Positions 1-8,216 are shown, numbered from the stretch's first letter. The stretch: 43,297 nt of DNA from Deltaproteobacteria bacterium (GCA_019311115.1 JAFDDB010000010.1:1-43297); one strand, 5' to 3'. The notes: generated by a model not told the origin, from the letters alone. Made by a program: numbers and translations.

Positions 1-6
1 CTGTCG

Positions 7-1218
7 ATGGGCCGCGAGGACACCGAGCGGCTGATCGAGCGCGAGTTCGAGCGCGTGCACTCCACCGTCGCACGCGACCTGAGCGGCTACCCGGCGCTGC
101 ACCGCAGGATCGCCGACCAGATCCAGCGCATCGACGAGGACTACCGCGAGTCGTCCGAAGTGCCGCCTGCGCCTCCGGAGTGGGTGCACGCGGTCGAAGC
201 TGTTGCGGGAATTCCGTCGAACGGCGACGCGTTCGTCGGGCGGATCCTGGGCGACATCCACAAGACGCTGACGTCGGCCTACGCCGGCGCCATGACCGAG
301 TACCGCAAGGCGAGCGCCATGCGGCACCGACTGCTCTCGCGCATGCTGCCGTTCTGGCGCCGCCTCGACCGGGAGCTTGCTCAGGTCGACGGGACGATCC
401 GCGGACTGGACCAGCGCTCGCTGGCGATCGACCGGCAGATGGAGATGTACGAGGAGATCCGCGCCGGCTCCGACGACGCGGCGCGCATCCTCTCGTCGTC
501 CACGGTCACGCACTTCATATCTTCGGCGCTTGTGCTGGCGATCGCGCTGATGGGCGCATTCATCAACTTCCACCTGATCGCCCTGCCCATGTCCGAAATG
601 GTCGGCGCGAGCAGCCACGTGGGCTCGCTGATGGTCTCGGACATCGCGGCCCTCGTCATCATCCTGATCGAGATCGCCATGGGTCTCTTCCTCATGGAGT
701 CCCTGCGCGTGACGCGGCTCTTTCCGGTGATCGGAATGCTCGACGACGTCATGCGCAAGCGCCTGGCGTGGGTCGCCTTCTTCATCCTGCTCACGCTGGC
801 GGGCGTCGAAGCTTCGCTGGCCTACATGCGCGACATGCTCGCGGCCGACAGCGCCGCGCTCGCGCAGTCGCTGTCCGGCGGGGTCGAGGTCGCGGCGGAG
901 TTCCGCTGGATCCCGGCGGTGGGCCAGATGGTGATGGGATTCATGCTTCCCTTCGCGCTGACCTTCGTCGCGATCCCGCTCGAGTCGTTCATCCGGTCGG
1001 CCCGCACGGTCACGGGAACACTGCTGGCGTTCGGGCTCCGCGCGAGCGCGGGCGTGATGGAACTGCTGGGCGCGTTCTCGACGAACCTGGGCTCGGTGCT
1101 CACGTTCGTCTACGACCTGCTGATCGTCGTGCCGCTACGCGTCGAGGAGATGTGGACGAAGCGCTCCGCACGATCCGGCTCGGCTCCCGCCGAGCCTCAC
1201 CCCGGAGGAGTGGTCTGA
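7..1218 (+). CDS. Polytopic membrane protein with N-terminal coiled-coil-like region, unknown function
   Basis: I do not recognise this family. Read from the ATG at 7 it is 403 residues; the frame is open to the window edge, so the true start may lie upstream. Residues 1-165 are soluble, charged and mostly helical, with heptad-like stretches around 100-155. About five hydrophobic segments follow at roughly 167-193, 208-231, 252-275, 302-325 and 340-377, then a short Pro/Gly-rich tail. Its TGA overlaps the ATG of the next gene by one base (TGATG at 1216-1220), so the two are translationally coupled and probably act together. The layout (soluble helical domain, then a membrane bundle, next to a von Willebrand A lipoprotein) suggests an envelope-associated assembly, but this is inference. 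The membrane topology is the only part I am confident of. Confidence 0.8.
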   Translation: MGREDTERLIEREFERVHSTVARDLSGYPALHRRIADQIQRIDEDYRESSEVPPAPPEWVHAVEAVAGIPSNGDAFVGRILGDIHKTLTSAYAGAMTEYRKASAMRHRLLSRMLPFWRRLDRELAQVDGTIRGLDQRSLAIDRQMEMYEEIRAGSDDAARILSSSTVTHFISSALVLAIALMGAFINFHLIALPMSEMVGASSHVGSLMVSDIAALVIILIEIAMGLFLMESLRVTRLFPVIGMLDDVMRKRLAWVAFFILLTLAGVEASLAYMRDMLAADSAALAQSLSGGVEVAAEFRWIPAVGQMVMGFMLPFALTFVAIPLESFIRSARTVTGTLLAFGLRASAGVMELLGAFSTNLGSVLTFVYDLLIVVPLRVEEMWTKRSARSGSAPAEPHPGGVV

Positions 1219-1871
1219 TGAAGCGCACGAACCTCACCGGCATCCTGGGACTCGTGCTGACCGCGACGCTCGGCTGCGGAGACGGCCTGCCGCCGACGCA
1301 GGCCGTCTACCTGCTCGTCGACACTTCGGGCACGTACACGACCGAGATCGACAAGGTGCAGAGCATCATGAACTACCTGCTCGGCACGCTGAACAGCGAC
1401 GACTCGCTCGGCATGGCGCGCATCGACAGCGGCAGCTTCACCGAGAAGGACATCGTGGCCAAGGTCACCTTCGACCGCCGCCCGTCGTACTCGAACCAGC
1501 AGAAGCGCGCGTTCCGCCGCGAACTCGATCGCTTCGTGACCGGCGTGAAGAGCAGTCCGTACACCGACATCAGCGGCGGGCTGCTGCAGGCGGCCGAGTG
1601 GCTGCACGAGACCGGTGCCGGGCACCAGTACATCCTGATCTTCTCGGACCTCGAGGAGGACCTGCAGGAGGGCTACGTGCGCGACTTCACGATCGACCTG
1701 GCGGGAATCCAGGTCGTGGCGCTCAACGTGACCAAGCTGCGCAGCGACCAGATCGACCCGCGCGAGTACATGGACCGGCTCGAGAGCTGGAAGGGAAAGG
1801 TCGAGGACGGCGGCGGCGCCTGGCGCGTGATCAACGACCTGGATCGGGTGGACGGGTTGATCCGGCACTAG
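1218..1871 (+). CDS. Putative von Willebrand factor A-like lipoprotein
   Basis: This 217-residue protein begins with a hydrophobic leader ending in a lipobox-like TLGC (Cys20), so it is probably a lipid-anchored envelope protein. The mature part looks like a vWA fold. A strand leads to DTSGT (Asp35, Ser37, Thr39), the first MIDAS loop with Thr in place of the last Ser. Thr116 (SPYTD) and Asp144 (FSDLEED) sit where the second and third MIDAS loops are expected. vWA domains usually bind a partner protein through a metal ion; the obvious partner is the membrane protein encoded just upstream, whose stop codon it overlaps. The start at 1218 has GGAGGAG at 1204-1210. Its stop shares the CTAG at 1868-1871 with the convergent symporter gene. 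Function unknown; vWA assignment moderately sure. Confidence 0.75.
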   Translation: MKRTNLTGILGLVLTATLGCGDGLPPTQAVYLLVDTSGTYTTEIDKVQSIMNYLLGTLNSDDSLGMARIDSGSFTEKDIVAKVTFDRRPSYSNQQKRAFRRELDRFVTGVKSSPYTDISGGLLQAAEWLHETGAGHQYILIFSDLEEDLQEGYVRDFTIDLAGIQVVALNVTKLRSDQIDPREYMDRLESWKGKVEDGGGAWRVINDLDRVDGLIRH

Positions 1872-3340
1872 CCCAGCCCCGCGGACGGGCGGACGGGCTC
1901 GGACCGGCGCGGACGGGCCCAGATCGAGCCGGCGACCGCGATCGCCAGGTTGAGGCACAGGCTCAGCATGCCGATGTGCACGCCGCCGATGCGCTTCCAA
2001 CCGGCCAGCACCCCGACGATCGCGACGGCGGCGCCGGCCACCAGGCCCGCGAACGTGGGACGCGCGCGCAGTCCACGCCAGTGGATGGCCAGCAGGAACG
2101 CCGGCACGCACTGGATCAACAGCTCCATCTTCAGCTCGATCAGCCGCCAGAGGGTGATCTCGCGGAACATCGCCCCGCAGGCCATCGCGAGCATGGTCCA
2201 TGCCGCGACCTTCTTGCCGAGCGCCGTCGTCGACGCGTCGTCGCGCGGGCGTCCGAGCAGATCCTCGGCGACCAGCGATCCCAGCGACAGGAGCACCGAG
2301 TCGGCGGTCGACATGATCGCCGCCAGGGCCCCGATGAATACGGCCACCGCCGCGACCGCGTAGAGCGGGCTGGCCGCAGCCCACTCGCCTAGCAGCAGCG
2401 GCATGACGCGGTCGGCTTCGGCCGCGCCCAGGTCCGCGAAGCGCGGGATCGCCGCCAGGCCGATCAGCGTCACGACTGCGGTCGTCGCCAGCGGCATGAA
2501 GCTCATCATCGCGAGCGAGCGCTTCAGGACGGGGCCACTGCGCGCCGCGTAGATGCGCTGGATGGCCTGCGGGTACACGATGCTGGCCAGACCCAGCAGA
2601 CCGATCGTGCTGACCCAGTTGGCGCACTCGCGGGCGTCGGGCACGAGCGCCGCGGCCGGCCGGATCTCGAGGATCTGCGTCGTCATGAGCTCGAGTCCGC
2701 CGGACGCCCCAAGTACCCAATTCAGCAGGGCCGCGAGGCCCAGCAGCATCAGCACGCCCTGGGCGGCGTCGGTCCACGCGACGGCGCGCATTCCCCCGAC
2801 GGTTTCGTAGACCAGGATGACGAGCGCCAGGCCGAAGACGCCGAACTCGTACGAGACGACGCCGCCCGTCACCTGGTCCGCCATCTCGCCCATGGCCTTG
2901 AGCTGCGCGAAGAGGAAGTTCGCGAGCGCCAGCGTCATGAGGACGGAGACTCCGGCCAACAGGGCGCGTGCGCCCGGCTCGCCGGCGAAGCGGTGACGCA
3001 CCCAGTCGCCGGGCGTCACGAAGGCGTGCGCCACGGCGATGGGCCGCAGCCGCGGCACCAGCGCATGGAAGCAGACGACGATCGACAGCATGAAGCCCGT
3101 CGCCATGATCCACGAGAAGCCGCGGCGGTACGCCTCGCCCGGGTAGCCGAGCAGCGAGTTCCCGCTGTACGCGGTCGCATAGAGCGTCAGGAAGAGCACG
3201 AACACGCCCAGGTCGCGTCCGGCCAGGAAGTGATCCGCGGGGGATTGGTCGCGGCGGGCGCGCCGCGCGAGCTCCGCCACGACCAGCAGCGCCACCAGGT
3301 AGACCGCGAGTCCCGCGACGCCCAGGTATTCGAGACTCAC
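1868..3340 (-). CDS. Sodium:solute symporter (SSS family)
   Basis: A 490-residue inner-membrane protein with about 13 hydrophobic segments and the SSS-family N-terminal pattern: a first helix, a charged loop with SPADHFLAGRDLG, then a helix with YATAYSGNSLLGYPG. Members import a small solute (amino acid, carboxylate, sugar or vitamin) with Na+; the sequence does not reveal the substrate. The open frame continues upstream, but the GTG at 3340 is the sensible start: it overlaps the TGA of the small membrane protein before it (GTGA), and homology to the family begins there. The C-terminal tail is Arg/Pro-rich and encoded by a degenerate CGGACGGG repeat (1882-1917). Its stop overlaps that of the convergent vWA gene. 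Confidence 0.88.
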   Translation of the reverse strand: MSLEYLGVAGLAVYLVALLVVAELARRARRDQSPADHFLAGRDLGVFVLFLTLYATAYSGNSLLGYPGEAYRRGFSWIMATGFMLSIVVCFHALVPRLRPIAVAHAFVTPGDWVRHRFAGEPGARALLAGVSVLMTLALANFLFAQLKAMGEMADQVTGGVVSYEFGVFGLALVILVYETVGGMRAVAWTDAAQGVLMLLGLAALLNWVLGASGGLELMTTQILEIRPAAALVPDARECANWVSTIGLLGLASIVYPQAIQRIYAARSGPVLKRSLAMMSFMPLATTAVVTLIGLAAIPRFADLGAAEADRVMPLLLGEWAAASPLYAVAAVAVFIGALAAIMSTADSVLLSLGSLVAEDLLGRPRDDASTTALGKKVAAWTMLAMACGAMFREITLWRLIELKMELLIQCVPAFLLAIHWRGLRARPTFAGLVAGAAVAIVGVLAGWKRIGGVHIGMLSLCLNLAIAVAGSIWARPRRSEPVRPSAGLG

Positions 3341-3579
3341 GAGGCGCCTTCCCGGTCCTCGGAGGCGTCCGGCGCGTCGGAGACATCGGTGAGCCACCAC
3401 GCGACGGCGTTCAACACCGCGGCAGCCGCGTAGCAGCCGAGCGCGACGGCGACCCAGTCCGGCAGGCCGAGCCACAGGGCCGGCGTCTCGCCGGTGGTGC
3501 GGTACCAGGGAATCGACGCCGCGTAGAGCAGTCCGATGAGCACGAGCAGCAGGTTGCGCAGGCGGCGGCGGGCGGACAT
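3337..3579 (-). CDS. Small two-helix membrane protein, probable symporter partner (DUF3311/DUF997-like)
   Basis: An 80-residue protein with a basic N-terminus, a first hydrophobic helix at about 8-25, a short loop containing W-Y-R, a second helix at about 38-62 and an acidic tail. Small proteins of this shape are commonly encoded immediately before SSS symporters (the YhdT/PanF and DUF3311 arrangements), and this one overlaps the symporter start by four bases. It may be an accessory subunit or assembly factor; the exact Pfam family is a guess from shape and position. The ATG at 3579 is the start, and the 89-bp region behind it is shared with the divergent oxidoreductase gene. Confidence 0.75.
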   Translation of the reverse strand: MSARRRLRNLLLVLIGLLYAASIPWYRTTGETPALWLGLPDWVAVALGCYAAAAVLNAVAWWLTDVSDAPDASEDREGAS

Positions 3580-3595
3580 GGGCGGGATGGTCGCG

Positions 3596-3628
3596 GAGGC
3601 CGCCCGCCAGCGTCAAATCGTCGGCCTC
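3596..3628. repeat. Inverted repeat in the divergent region 3580-3668
   Basis: GAGGCCG (3596-3602) and CGGCCTC (3622-3628) form a 7-bp dyad separated by 19 bases. It lies between the divergent starts of the small membrane protein and the luciferase-like oxidoreductase. It could be an operator, but in G+C-rich DNA such dyads also arise by chance. Confidence 0.25.
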
Positions 3629-3656
3629 GGCGGAGGGGTGAGGGAAGCGCCGGTGC

Positions 3657-3662
3657 TACGAT
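3657..3662 (+). promoter_or_regulatory. -10 box TACGAT six bases before the start codon
   Basis: TACGAT at 3657-3662 is followed by six bases (gcgcgc) and the ATG at 3669. No Shine-Dalgarno precedes that ATG. The spacing would place transcription initiation at or near the A of ATG, so this looks like a leaderless promoter. No good -35 hexamer is visible. Confidence 0.5.
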
Positions 3663-3668
3663 GCGCGC

Positions 3669-4487
3669 ATGTCCCTGCGGCTCGGCATGATGATCCGCGT
3701 GATGGGCCCACAGTCCACGCGCGAGACGATCTCGGACTGCGCAGCTGCGGCCGAAGAGGCCGGCATCGACGACGTCTGGGTCTCGGACCATGTCGCTATT
3801 CCGCCGGACGACGCCGAGGGCTCCGGCGGGCGCTACCTGGATCCGCTCGCGACGCTGGCCTTCCTGGCCGCGCGCACCGAGCGCGTGGGCCTGGGGACCG
3901 CCGTGCTGAACCTGCCCTACCGGCCGCCGCTCCCGACAGCGAAGTGGCTCGCAACGATCCAGGAGCTGTCTGCGGGACGGCTCCTGCTCGGCGTGGGCCT
4001 CGGCTGGATGCGGCCCGAGTTCAAGGCGCTCGGCGTGGACCGCCGCCGCCGGGGCGCACTGGCGGACGGCACGCTCGAGTTCATCGAGCGTTGCTTTGCC
4101 CGCGACGAGGTCGAGGCCAACGGCCAGCCCTTCCTCTTCCTTCCCCGGCCCGGGCGGCCCCCGATCTTCGTCGGCGGACAGCCGCCGCACGCACTCGAGC
4201 GCGCCGTCCGGTACGGCGACGGCTGGATGCCGATGGTGCGCCATCCCGCGGACCTGGAGCAGCCGGTCGCGGAGCTTCGGCGCCTGGCGCGCGAAGCCGG
4301 ACGCCCCGAGCCCGAGGTCGTCGCCCTCTCGGGCCTCGACACGCGCGATGCCTCGCGCATGGCCGAGCGCGCCGCGGCGTTCGCGGGGGCGGGGGTGACG
4401 CGGCTCGTGCACGGCGCGGGCTACCGCGACGCGTCGGAGTTCCGGGCGCACGCCGAGGCGATCGCCTCGCTGCGCCCGCGCAGCTAG
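3669..4487 (+). CDS. LLM-class F420-dependent oxidoreductase (luciferase-like)
   Basis: A 272-residue cytoplasmic protein of the bacterial luciferase-like superfamily. It has the family beta/alpha-barrel landmarks: SDHVAIPP near residue 38, the conserved TLAFLAARTERVGLGTAV segment near 62-80, the core ELSAGRLLLGVGLGW near 98-112, and PPIFVGGQ followed by GDGWMPM in the C-terminal half. It most resembles the F420-using members (TIGR03619 type) rather than FMN monooxygenases, but cofactor choice cannot be read from sequence alone. Its substrate is unknown. It appears to be transcribed alone from a leaderless-type promoter. Its stop codon overlaps that of the convergent sulfatase gene in CTAG (4484-4487). 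Confidence 0.87.
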   Translation: MSLRLGMMIRVMGPQSTRETISDCAAAAEEAGIDDVWVSDHVAIPPDDAEGSGGRYLDPLATLAFLAARTERVGLGTAVLNLPYRPPLPTAKWLATIQELSAGRLLLGVGLGWMRPEFKALGVDRRRRGALADGTLEFIERCFARDEVEANGQPFLFLPRPGRPPIFVGGQPPHALERAVRYGDGWMPMVRHPADLEQPVAELRRLAREAGRPEPEVVALSGLDTRDASRMAERAAAFAGAGVTRLVHGAGYRDASEFRAHAEAIASLRPRS

Positions 4488-5938
4488 AGACCGGCCTCCC
4501 TCTCGCGCTGGTGCGTGGTGAACCGCGGGTCGGCATCCCAGGGAATGACGTCGGACGTGGCGATCATCCAGTCGAGCACGCGGTCGCGCAGCTCGATTTC
4601 GAGTCCCTGGAGCGCCGGCTCGCCCGAGCGGTTGTGGCACTCGCGCGGGTCGGCCGCGCGGTCGTATAGCTCGTTGTCCTCGTAGAGCCGGTGGATGTAG
4701 GTCCAGTCGCGCGTCCGCATCGACACCGCCTTCCCGGCGTAGACCGGATCCTGGTGCTGGATGCCCGCCTTCAGGTCGTAGGGAAACGGCGAGTGCTCCA
4801 GCAGATGGGTCTCGCGATCGGTGAAGCCGCCCTCCGAGAACGCGGCGTCGCGGTGCGCGCCCGCCGGGTCCGAGAGCAGCGGCACCAGGCTGCGGCCGAA
4901 GTGCGTGTGCGTCGCCTCGGTCCCTGCAAGCTCCAAGAAGCTCGGCAGCAGGTCCACCAGCTCGACGAGCGCGCCGCACTCGGCGCCCTGCCGTGTGTCG
5001 GGTCCGGCCACGATCAGCGGGTTGCGGAGCAGGCAGTCGTCGAGGCCCGAGGGGAACTTCTCGATCAGGCCGTAGTCGCCCAGGTACTCGCCGTGGTCGG
5101 TAAAGAACGCCGTCACGGTGCGCGACTCGCCGCCCGTGCGCTCGACGGCCTGTAGCATGCGGCCGAGCTGTGCGTCGACGCGCGAGATCATCCCGTAGTA
5201 GGTCGCGACGATCTCGCGCCAGTCGTCGTCGTCGAGCCGGTCCGTCCCGTACTGCCGCCGGATCTCGCGCATGAAGGCGGGCTTGCGCTCCAGGTCGGTG
5301 TCGACCGGGAGCGGCACGTCGGAGCGGGAGTGCATCGAGAACCACGGCTCTTCGACATGGAACGGGGGATGCGGAAAGATCAGCGCGACGAACAGGCACC
5401 ACGGCTCCGGCATTCCGTCGCCGAGCATCTGCTCGGCCGTCTGGACGGCAGCCTCGTCGAAGTCGAGCGCCACGCCGCCGGCCCCGTCCGTTTCCCGGCG
5501 ACCGTAGTAGAAGGTGCGCGCGAACTTGTGGTCCTGCGGCCAGGGGCAGTCGTGGAACCTGCCCTCTGGACGCACGCGGAAACCCCACTCGTCGGTGCTG
5601 GCCTGCGTCATGCCGGGCGCGAAGGTGTCGCCGCGCTGGCCGGCCCAGGCCACGTGGTAGCCAGAGTCGCGCAGGAGCTTGAGCAGGTTCGGCTCCCAGG
5701 GCCGGAGCAGGTGCGTGAGCGTACGATGTCCCGTCACGTGCGGATACCAGCCCGTGAACAGCGACGCGCGACTCGGCGAGCAGACGCTGTGCTGCGAGAA
5801 CGCGTTGCCGAACCTCACTCCGCGCGCGGCGAGCGCGTCGATGTTCGGCGTCTGCACGGCGGCGTTTCCGAACGCGCCCGTGCAGTCGGCGCGAAGCTGG
5901 TCGGGCATGAAGATCAACAGGTTCGGGCGCGATGGCAT
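4484..5938 (-). CDS. Type I sulfatase (formylglycine-dependent)
   Basis: A 484-residue alkaline-phosphatase-superfamily sulfatase. The N-terminus has the metal-binding strand LLIFMPDQLRAD. The catalytic C-S-P-S-R motif follows, with Cys53 expected to become formylglycine, then the A-S-L-F-T-G-W-Y-P-H extension of sulfatase signature 1. TDHGEYLGDYG in the middle supplies metal and sulfate ligands. No signal peptide is visible, so it may act in the cytoplasm. The substrate is unknown; phosphonate or choline-ester hydrolases of the same fold are alternatives. I choose the ATG at 5938 over the GTG at 5941 because a TATGAT box lies exactly six bases before it. No formylglycine-generating enzyme is encoded in the window. 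Confidence 0.88.
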   Translation of the reverse strand: MPSRPNLLIFMPDQLRADCTGAFGNAAVQTPNIDALAARGVRFGNAFSQHSVCSPSRASLFTGWYPHVTGHRTLTHLLRPWEPNLLKLLRDSGYHVAWAGQRGDTFAPGMTQASTDEWGFRVRPEGRFHDCPWPQDHKFARTFYYGRRETDGAGGVALDFDEAAVQTAEQMLGDGMPEPWCLFVALIFPHPPFHVEEPWFSMHSRSDVPLPVDTDLERKPAFMREIRRQYGTDRLDDDDWREIVATYYGMISRVDAQLGRMLQAVERTGGESRTVTAFFTDHGEYLGDYGLIEKFPSGLDDCLLRNPLIVAGPDTRQGAECGALVELVDLLPSFLELAGTEATHTHFGRSLVPLLSDPAGAHRDAAFSEGGFTDRETHLLEHSPFPYDLKAGIQHQDPVYAGKAVSMRTRDWTYIHRLYEDNELYDRAADPRECHNRSGEPALQGLEIELRDRVLDWMIATSDVIPWDADPRFTTHQREREAGL

Positions 5939-5944
5939 CACCCG

Positions 5945-5950
5945 ATCATA
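5945..5950 (-). promoter_or_regulatory. -10 box TATGAT six bases before the sulfatase ATG
   Basis: On the minus strand TATGAT (plus-strand ATCATA, 5945-5950) is followed by six bases and the ATG at 5938. This is a five-of-six match to TATAAT with leaderless spacing. A weak -35 candidate (TTGTCT, plus-strand 5970-5975) sits 19 bases upstream. Confidence 0.5.
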
Positions 5951-5970
5951 CGCCCGCTCAGGCCGTATGA

Positions 5971-5976
5971 GACAAT
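5971..5976 (+). promoter_or_regulatory. Possible -10 box GACAAT before the amidase GTG
   Basis: GACAAT at 5971-5976 is followed by six bases and the GTG at 5983, with no Shine-Dalgarno. The first T of the consensus is missing, so this is a weaker call than its divergent neighbour. The whole divergent region is only 44 bases. Confidence 0.35.
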
Positions 5977-5982
5977 CCGCAG

Positions 5983-7557
5983 GTGGGAGACGATCCGAAG
6001 ATCGGGCGGGAGGAGCTTGCCGCGGCGGAACGCCTGGCCGCCGTCGACTTCAGCGACGAGGAACGCAAGCTCGCGCTGGGCGGGCTGCGCTTCCAGTTGG
6101 CGATGTACGAGCGCCGCCGCGCCGTCGAGCTTCCGAACGGACTCGGACCCGCGACGGGCTTCGACCCGCGCCTGCCCGGACAGGAGTTCGAGACCACATC
6201 GCTTCCGCTGGTCCGCTCGAAGCTCGAGCCGGGACCGCGGCCGAGCGACGCGGCCGACGTGGCGCACGCTCCCGTCACGCGGCTGTCACGCTGGATCGAG
6301 TGCGGTGCGTTGACGAGCCGCGAGCTGACCGCGATCTACCTGGAGCGCCTGCGCGAACTCGGACCCGGGCTTCGCTGCGTGGTGTCGTTGACCGAGGAGC
6401 GCGCTCTCGACGCCGCGGCGCGGGCCGACCGCGAGATCGGCGACGGGCGCCGGCGCGGTCCGCTCCACGGCATTCCCTGGGGAGCGAAGGACCTGCTCGA
6501 CACCTCCGGCATCGCCACCACCTACGGAGCGGCGCCGTACCGGCACCGCGTGCCGCAGACGGATGCCGAGGTCGTGCGCCGCCTCGACGCCGCGGGCGCC
6601 GTGCTCGTGGCCAAGCTCAGTCTCGGCGAGCTCGCGCAGGGCGACGTCTGGTTCGGCGGCCGGACGCGCAACCCGTGGCACCCCGAGAAGGGCTCCGGCG
6701 GCTCGAGCGCCGGCCCCGCCGCGGCGACCACTGCCGGCCTCGTCGGCTTCGCGATCGGCAGCGAGACGCTCGGCAGCATCGCCAACCCTTCGGCCATCTG
6801 CGGGGCGGTCGGGCTCCGGCCCACCTTCGGGCGCGTCGCGCGGAGTGGAGCCATGGCGCTCTGCTGGTCGCTCGACAAGCTCGGACCCATCTGCCGAAGC
6901 GTCGAGGACGCGGCGCTCGTACTCGACGCGATTTCGGGCACGCATACGGGAGACCCGGACGGGATCGACCTGCCGTTCAACTTCGACGCCACGGCTTCCG
7001 TCGACGGACTCCGCGTCGGCTTCATGCCCCGGCACTTCGCCGACACCGGCCCCGCGCAGCGCGCGGCACTCGACGCACTCGCCGCATGTGGGCTGGAGCT
7101 CGTCGAGGTCGAGATCCCCGACCTGCCGTACGAGACCCTGCTGACCCTGCTGCAGGTCGAGGCGGCGGCCGCGTTCGAGGAGCTGACGCTCAGCAACCGC
7201 GACGACGAGCTCGTGCAGCAGGACGAGAGCTCCTGGCCGAACGTGCTGCGCACCGCCCGCTACGTACCGGCCGTCGAGTTCGTGCAGCTCCAGCGCGTGC
7301 GCCGCCGCGTGATGCAGGCGATGCGCGCGCTCTTCGACTCCGTCGACGTGGTCGCGGCGCCCGACTGGGGCCACGTGTTCAGCCTGGCGACGAACGCCAG
7401 CGGGCACCCCTCGCTGACGCTGCGCGCGGGCTTCGATTCCGACGGGCTACCCCTCGCACTGACGCTGCACGGCCGGCTCTTCGACGAGGGAAGGCTGTGC
7501 TCGGTCGGGATGGCGCTCGAGGAGCGCCTGGGCGTGCAGGCGCGCCGGCCGCAGTGA
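5983..7557 (+). CDS. Amidase signature family hydrolase
   Basis: A 524-residue amidase-signature enzyme. An approximately 100-residue helical N-terminal extension precedes the catalytic domain. The Ser-cisSer-Lys triad is visible: Lys169 in IPWGAKDLL, the cis-Ser at 241 in the Gly/Ser-rich loop GGSSAGP, and nucleophile Ser265 in ETLGSIANPS, with the usual 24-residue spacing between the two serines. The family includes GatA, aryl-acylamidases, urea-amidolyase subunits and peptide amidases. The lack of gatB or gatC neighbours and the N-terminal extension argue for a stand-alone amidase rather than the tRNA amidotransferase subunit. The start is the GTG at 5983, and the substrate is unknown. Confidence 0.87.
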   Translation: MGDDPKIGREELAAAERLAAVDFSDEERKLALGGLRFQLAMYERRRAVELPNGLGPATGFDPRLPGQEFETTSLPLVRSKLEPGPRPSDAADVAHAPVTRLSRWIECGALTSRELTAIYLERLRELGPGLRCVVSLTEERALDAAARADREIGDGRRRGPLHGIPWGAKDLLDTSGIATTYGAAPYRHRVPQTDAEVVRRLDAAGAVLVAKLSLGELAQGDVWFGGRTRNPWHPEKGSGGSSAGPAAATTAGLVGFAIGSETLGSIANPSAICGAVGLRPTFGRVARSGAMALCWSLDKLGPICRSVEDAALVLDAISGTHTGDPDGIDLPFNFDATASVDGLRVGFMPRHFADTGPAQRAALDALAACGLELVEVEIPDLPYETLLTLLQVEAAAAFEELTLSNRDDELVQQDESSWPNVLRTARYVPAVEFVQLQRVRRRVMQAMRALFDSVDVVAAPDWGHVFSLATNASGHPSLTLRAGFDSDGLPLALTLHGRLFDEGRLCSVGMALEERLGVQARRPQ

Positions 7558-7574
7558 TCCGCATCGCGACTGCG

Positions 7575-7580
7575 TAATAC
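7575..7580 (+). promoter_or_regulatory. -10-like TAATAC upstream of the AhpD-like gene
   Basis: TAATAC at 7575-7580, 18 bases after the amidase stop, would give a leader of about 28 bases containing AGGAGG (7601-7606). This is a conventional leader, unlike the leaderless-type promoters elsewhere. No clear -35 is seen. Confidence 0.35.
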
Positions 7581-7614
7581 TCTCGGCGGCACGACAAGCC
7601 AGGAGGTCCGACGC

Positions 7615-8202
7615 ATGGCCCGCATCCAGCCGCTCGCACGCGAAGAGCTCGCGGAGTTCGAACCGTTCTTCGAGCTCGTCGAGGACTCCATGGGCTTCGT
7701 GCCGCAGAGCCTCTTCGCCATGGGACGGCGCCCCGAGCTGCTGCGCGCCTTCGCGGGACTCTCGGGCACGGTCCTGGCGAGTGGAACGCTCGACCGGGCT
7801 CTCGTCCAGCTGATCGCCTACGTCGCCAGCCGCGCCGCGGGCTGCAGCTACTGCCAGGCGCACACCTCGCACAGTGCGCACCGCGCCGGCGCGTCGCGGG
7901 AGAAGATCGCGGCCGCGTTCGAGTACGACACCAGCCCGCTCTTCGACGACGCGGAGCGCGCAGCCCTGCGCCTCGCGAACGACGCGGCGCTCGTCCCCAA
8001 CGCCGCTACCGACGCGCACTTCGAGGCGCTGCGCGAGCACTTCGACGAAGCCCGGATCGTGGAGATCGTGTCCGTGATCTCGCTCTTCGGCTACCTCAAC
8101 CGGTGGAACGACACCGTCGCGACCACGCTCGAAGACGGACCGCGCAGGTTCGGCGAAGAGGCGCTCGCCGCCAACGGCTGGAGCGCCGGCAAGCACGGCT
8201 GA
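7615..8202 (+). CDS. AhpD/carboxymuconolactone decarboxylase-family protein (peroxidase-related)
   Basis: A 195-residue, all-helical CMD-family protein. The redox motif is Cys77-Ser-Tyr-Cys80 followed by His83 (CSYCQAHTSH), matching the CxxC-xx-H centre of AhpD-like peroxidase-related enzymes. Such proteins reduce alkyl hydroperoxides or act as thiol-disulfide carriers; true 4-carboxymuconolactone decarboxylases lack the CxxC. The length and the N-terminal PQSLF and LLRAFAGLSGTVL segments fit the uncharacterised peroxidase-related group. AGGAGG at 7601-7606 supports the ATG at 7615. It may be co-transcribed with the amidase 57 bases upstream, or have its own promoter. Its stop lies in the left arm of a hairpin shared with the convergent crotonase gene. 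Confidence 0.85.
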   Translation: MARIQPLAREELAEFEPFFELVEDSMGFVPQSLFAMGRRPELLRAFAGLSGTVLASGTLDRALVQLIAYVASRAAGCSYCQAHTSHSAHRAGASREKIAAAFEYDTSPLFDDAERAALRLANDAALVPNAATDAHFEALREHFDEARIVEIVSVISLFGYLNRWNDTVATTLEDGPRRFGEEALAANGWSAGKHG

Positions 8203-8216
8203 GCCACGCTCAGCCG
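8196..8216. terminator. Bidirectional hairpin containing both stop codons
   Basis: CGGCTGAG (8196-8203) and CTCAGCCG (8209-8216) form a perfect 8-bp stem with a 5-base loop. The TGA of the AhpD-like gene (8200-8202) is in one arm and the TGA of the convergent crotonase (plus-strand TCA, 8210-8212) in the other. There is no T-run on either side, so it would be an atypical intrinsic terminator or an mRNA 3-prime stabiliser. Confidence 0.6.

Noticed and set aside
1882..1917. Tandem CGGACGGG repeats
   Set aside because: They are three degenerate copies inside the Arg/Pro-rich C-terminal tail of the symporter; probably low-complexity coding sequence.
3411..5588. A 725-codon open frame on the minus strand
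   Set aside because: It is a frame shadow of the sulfatase gene, the luciferase-like gene and the small membrane protein; the translation is Arg/Pro/Ala-rich with no domain, and the real genes have clear motifs.
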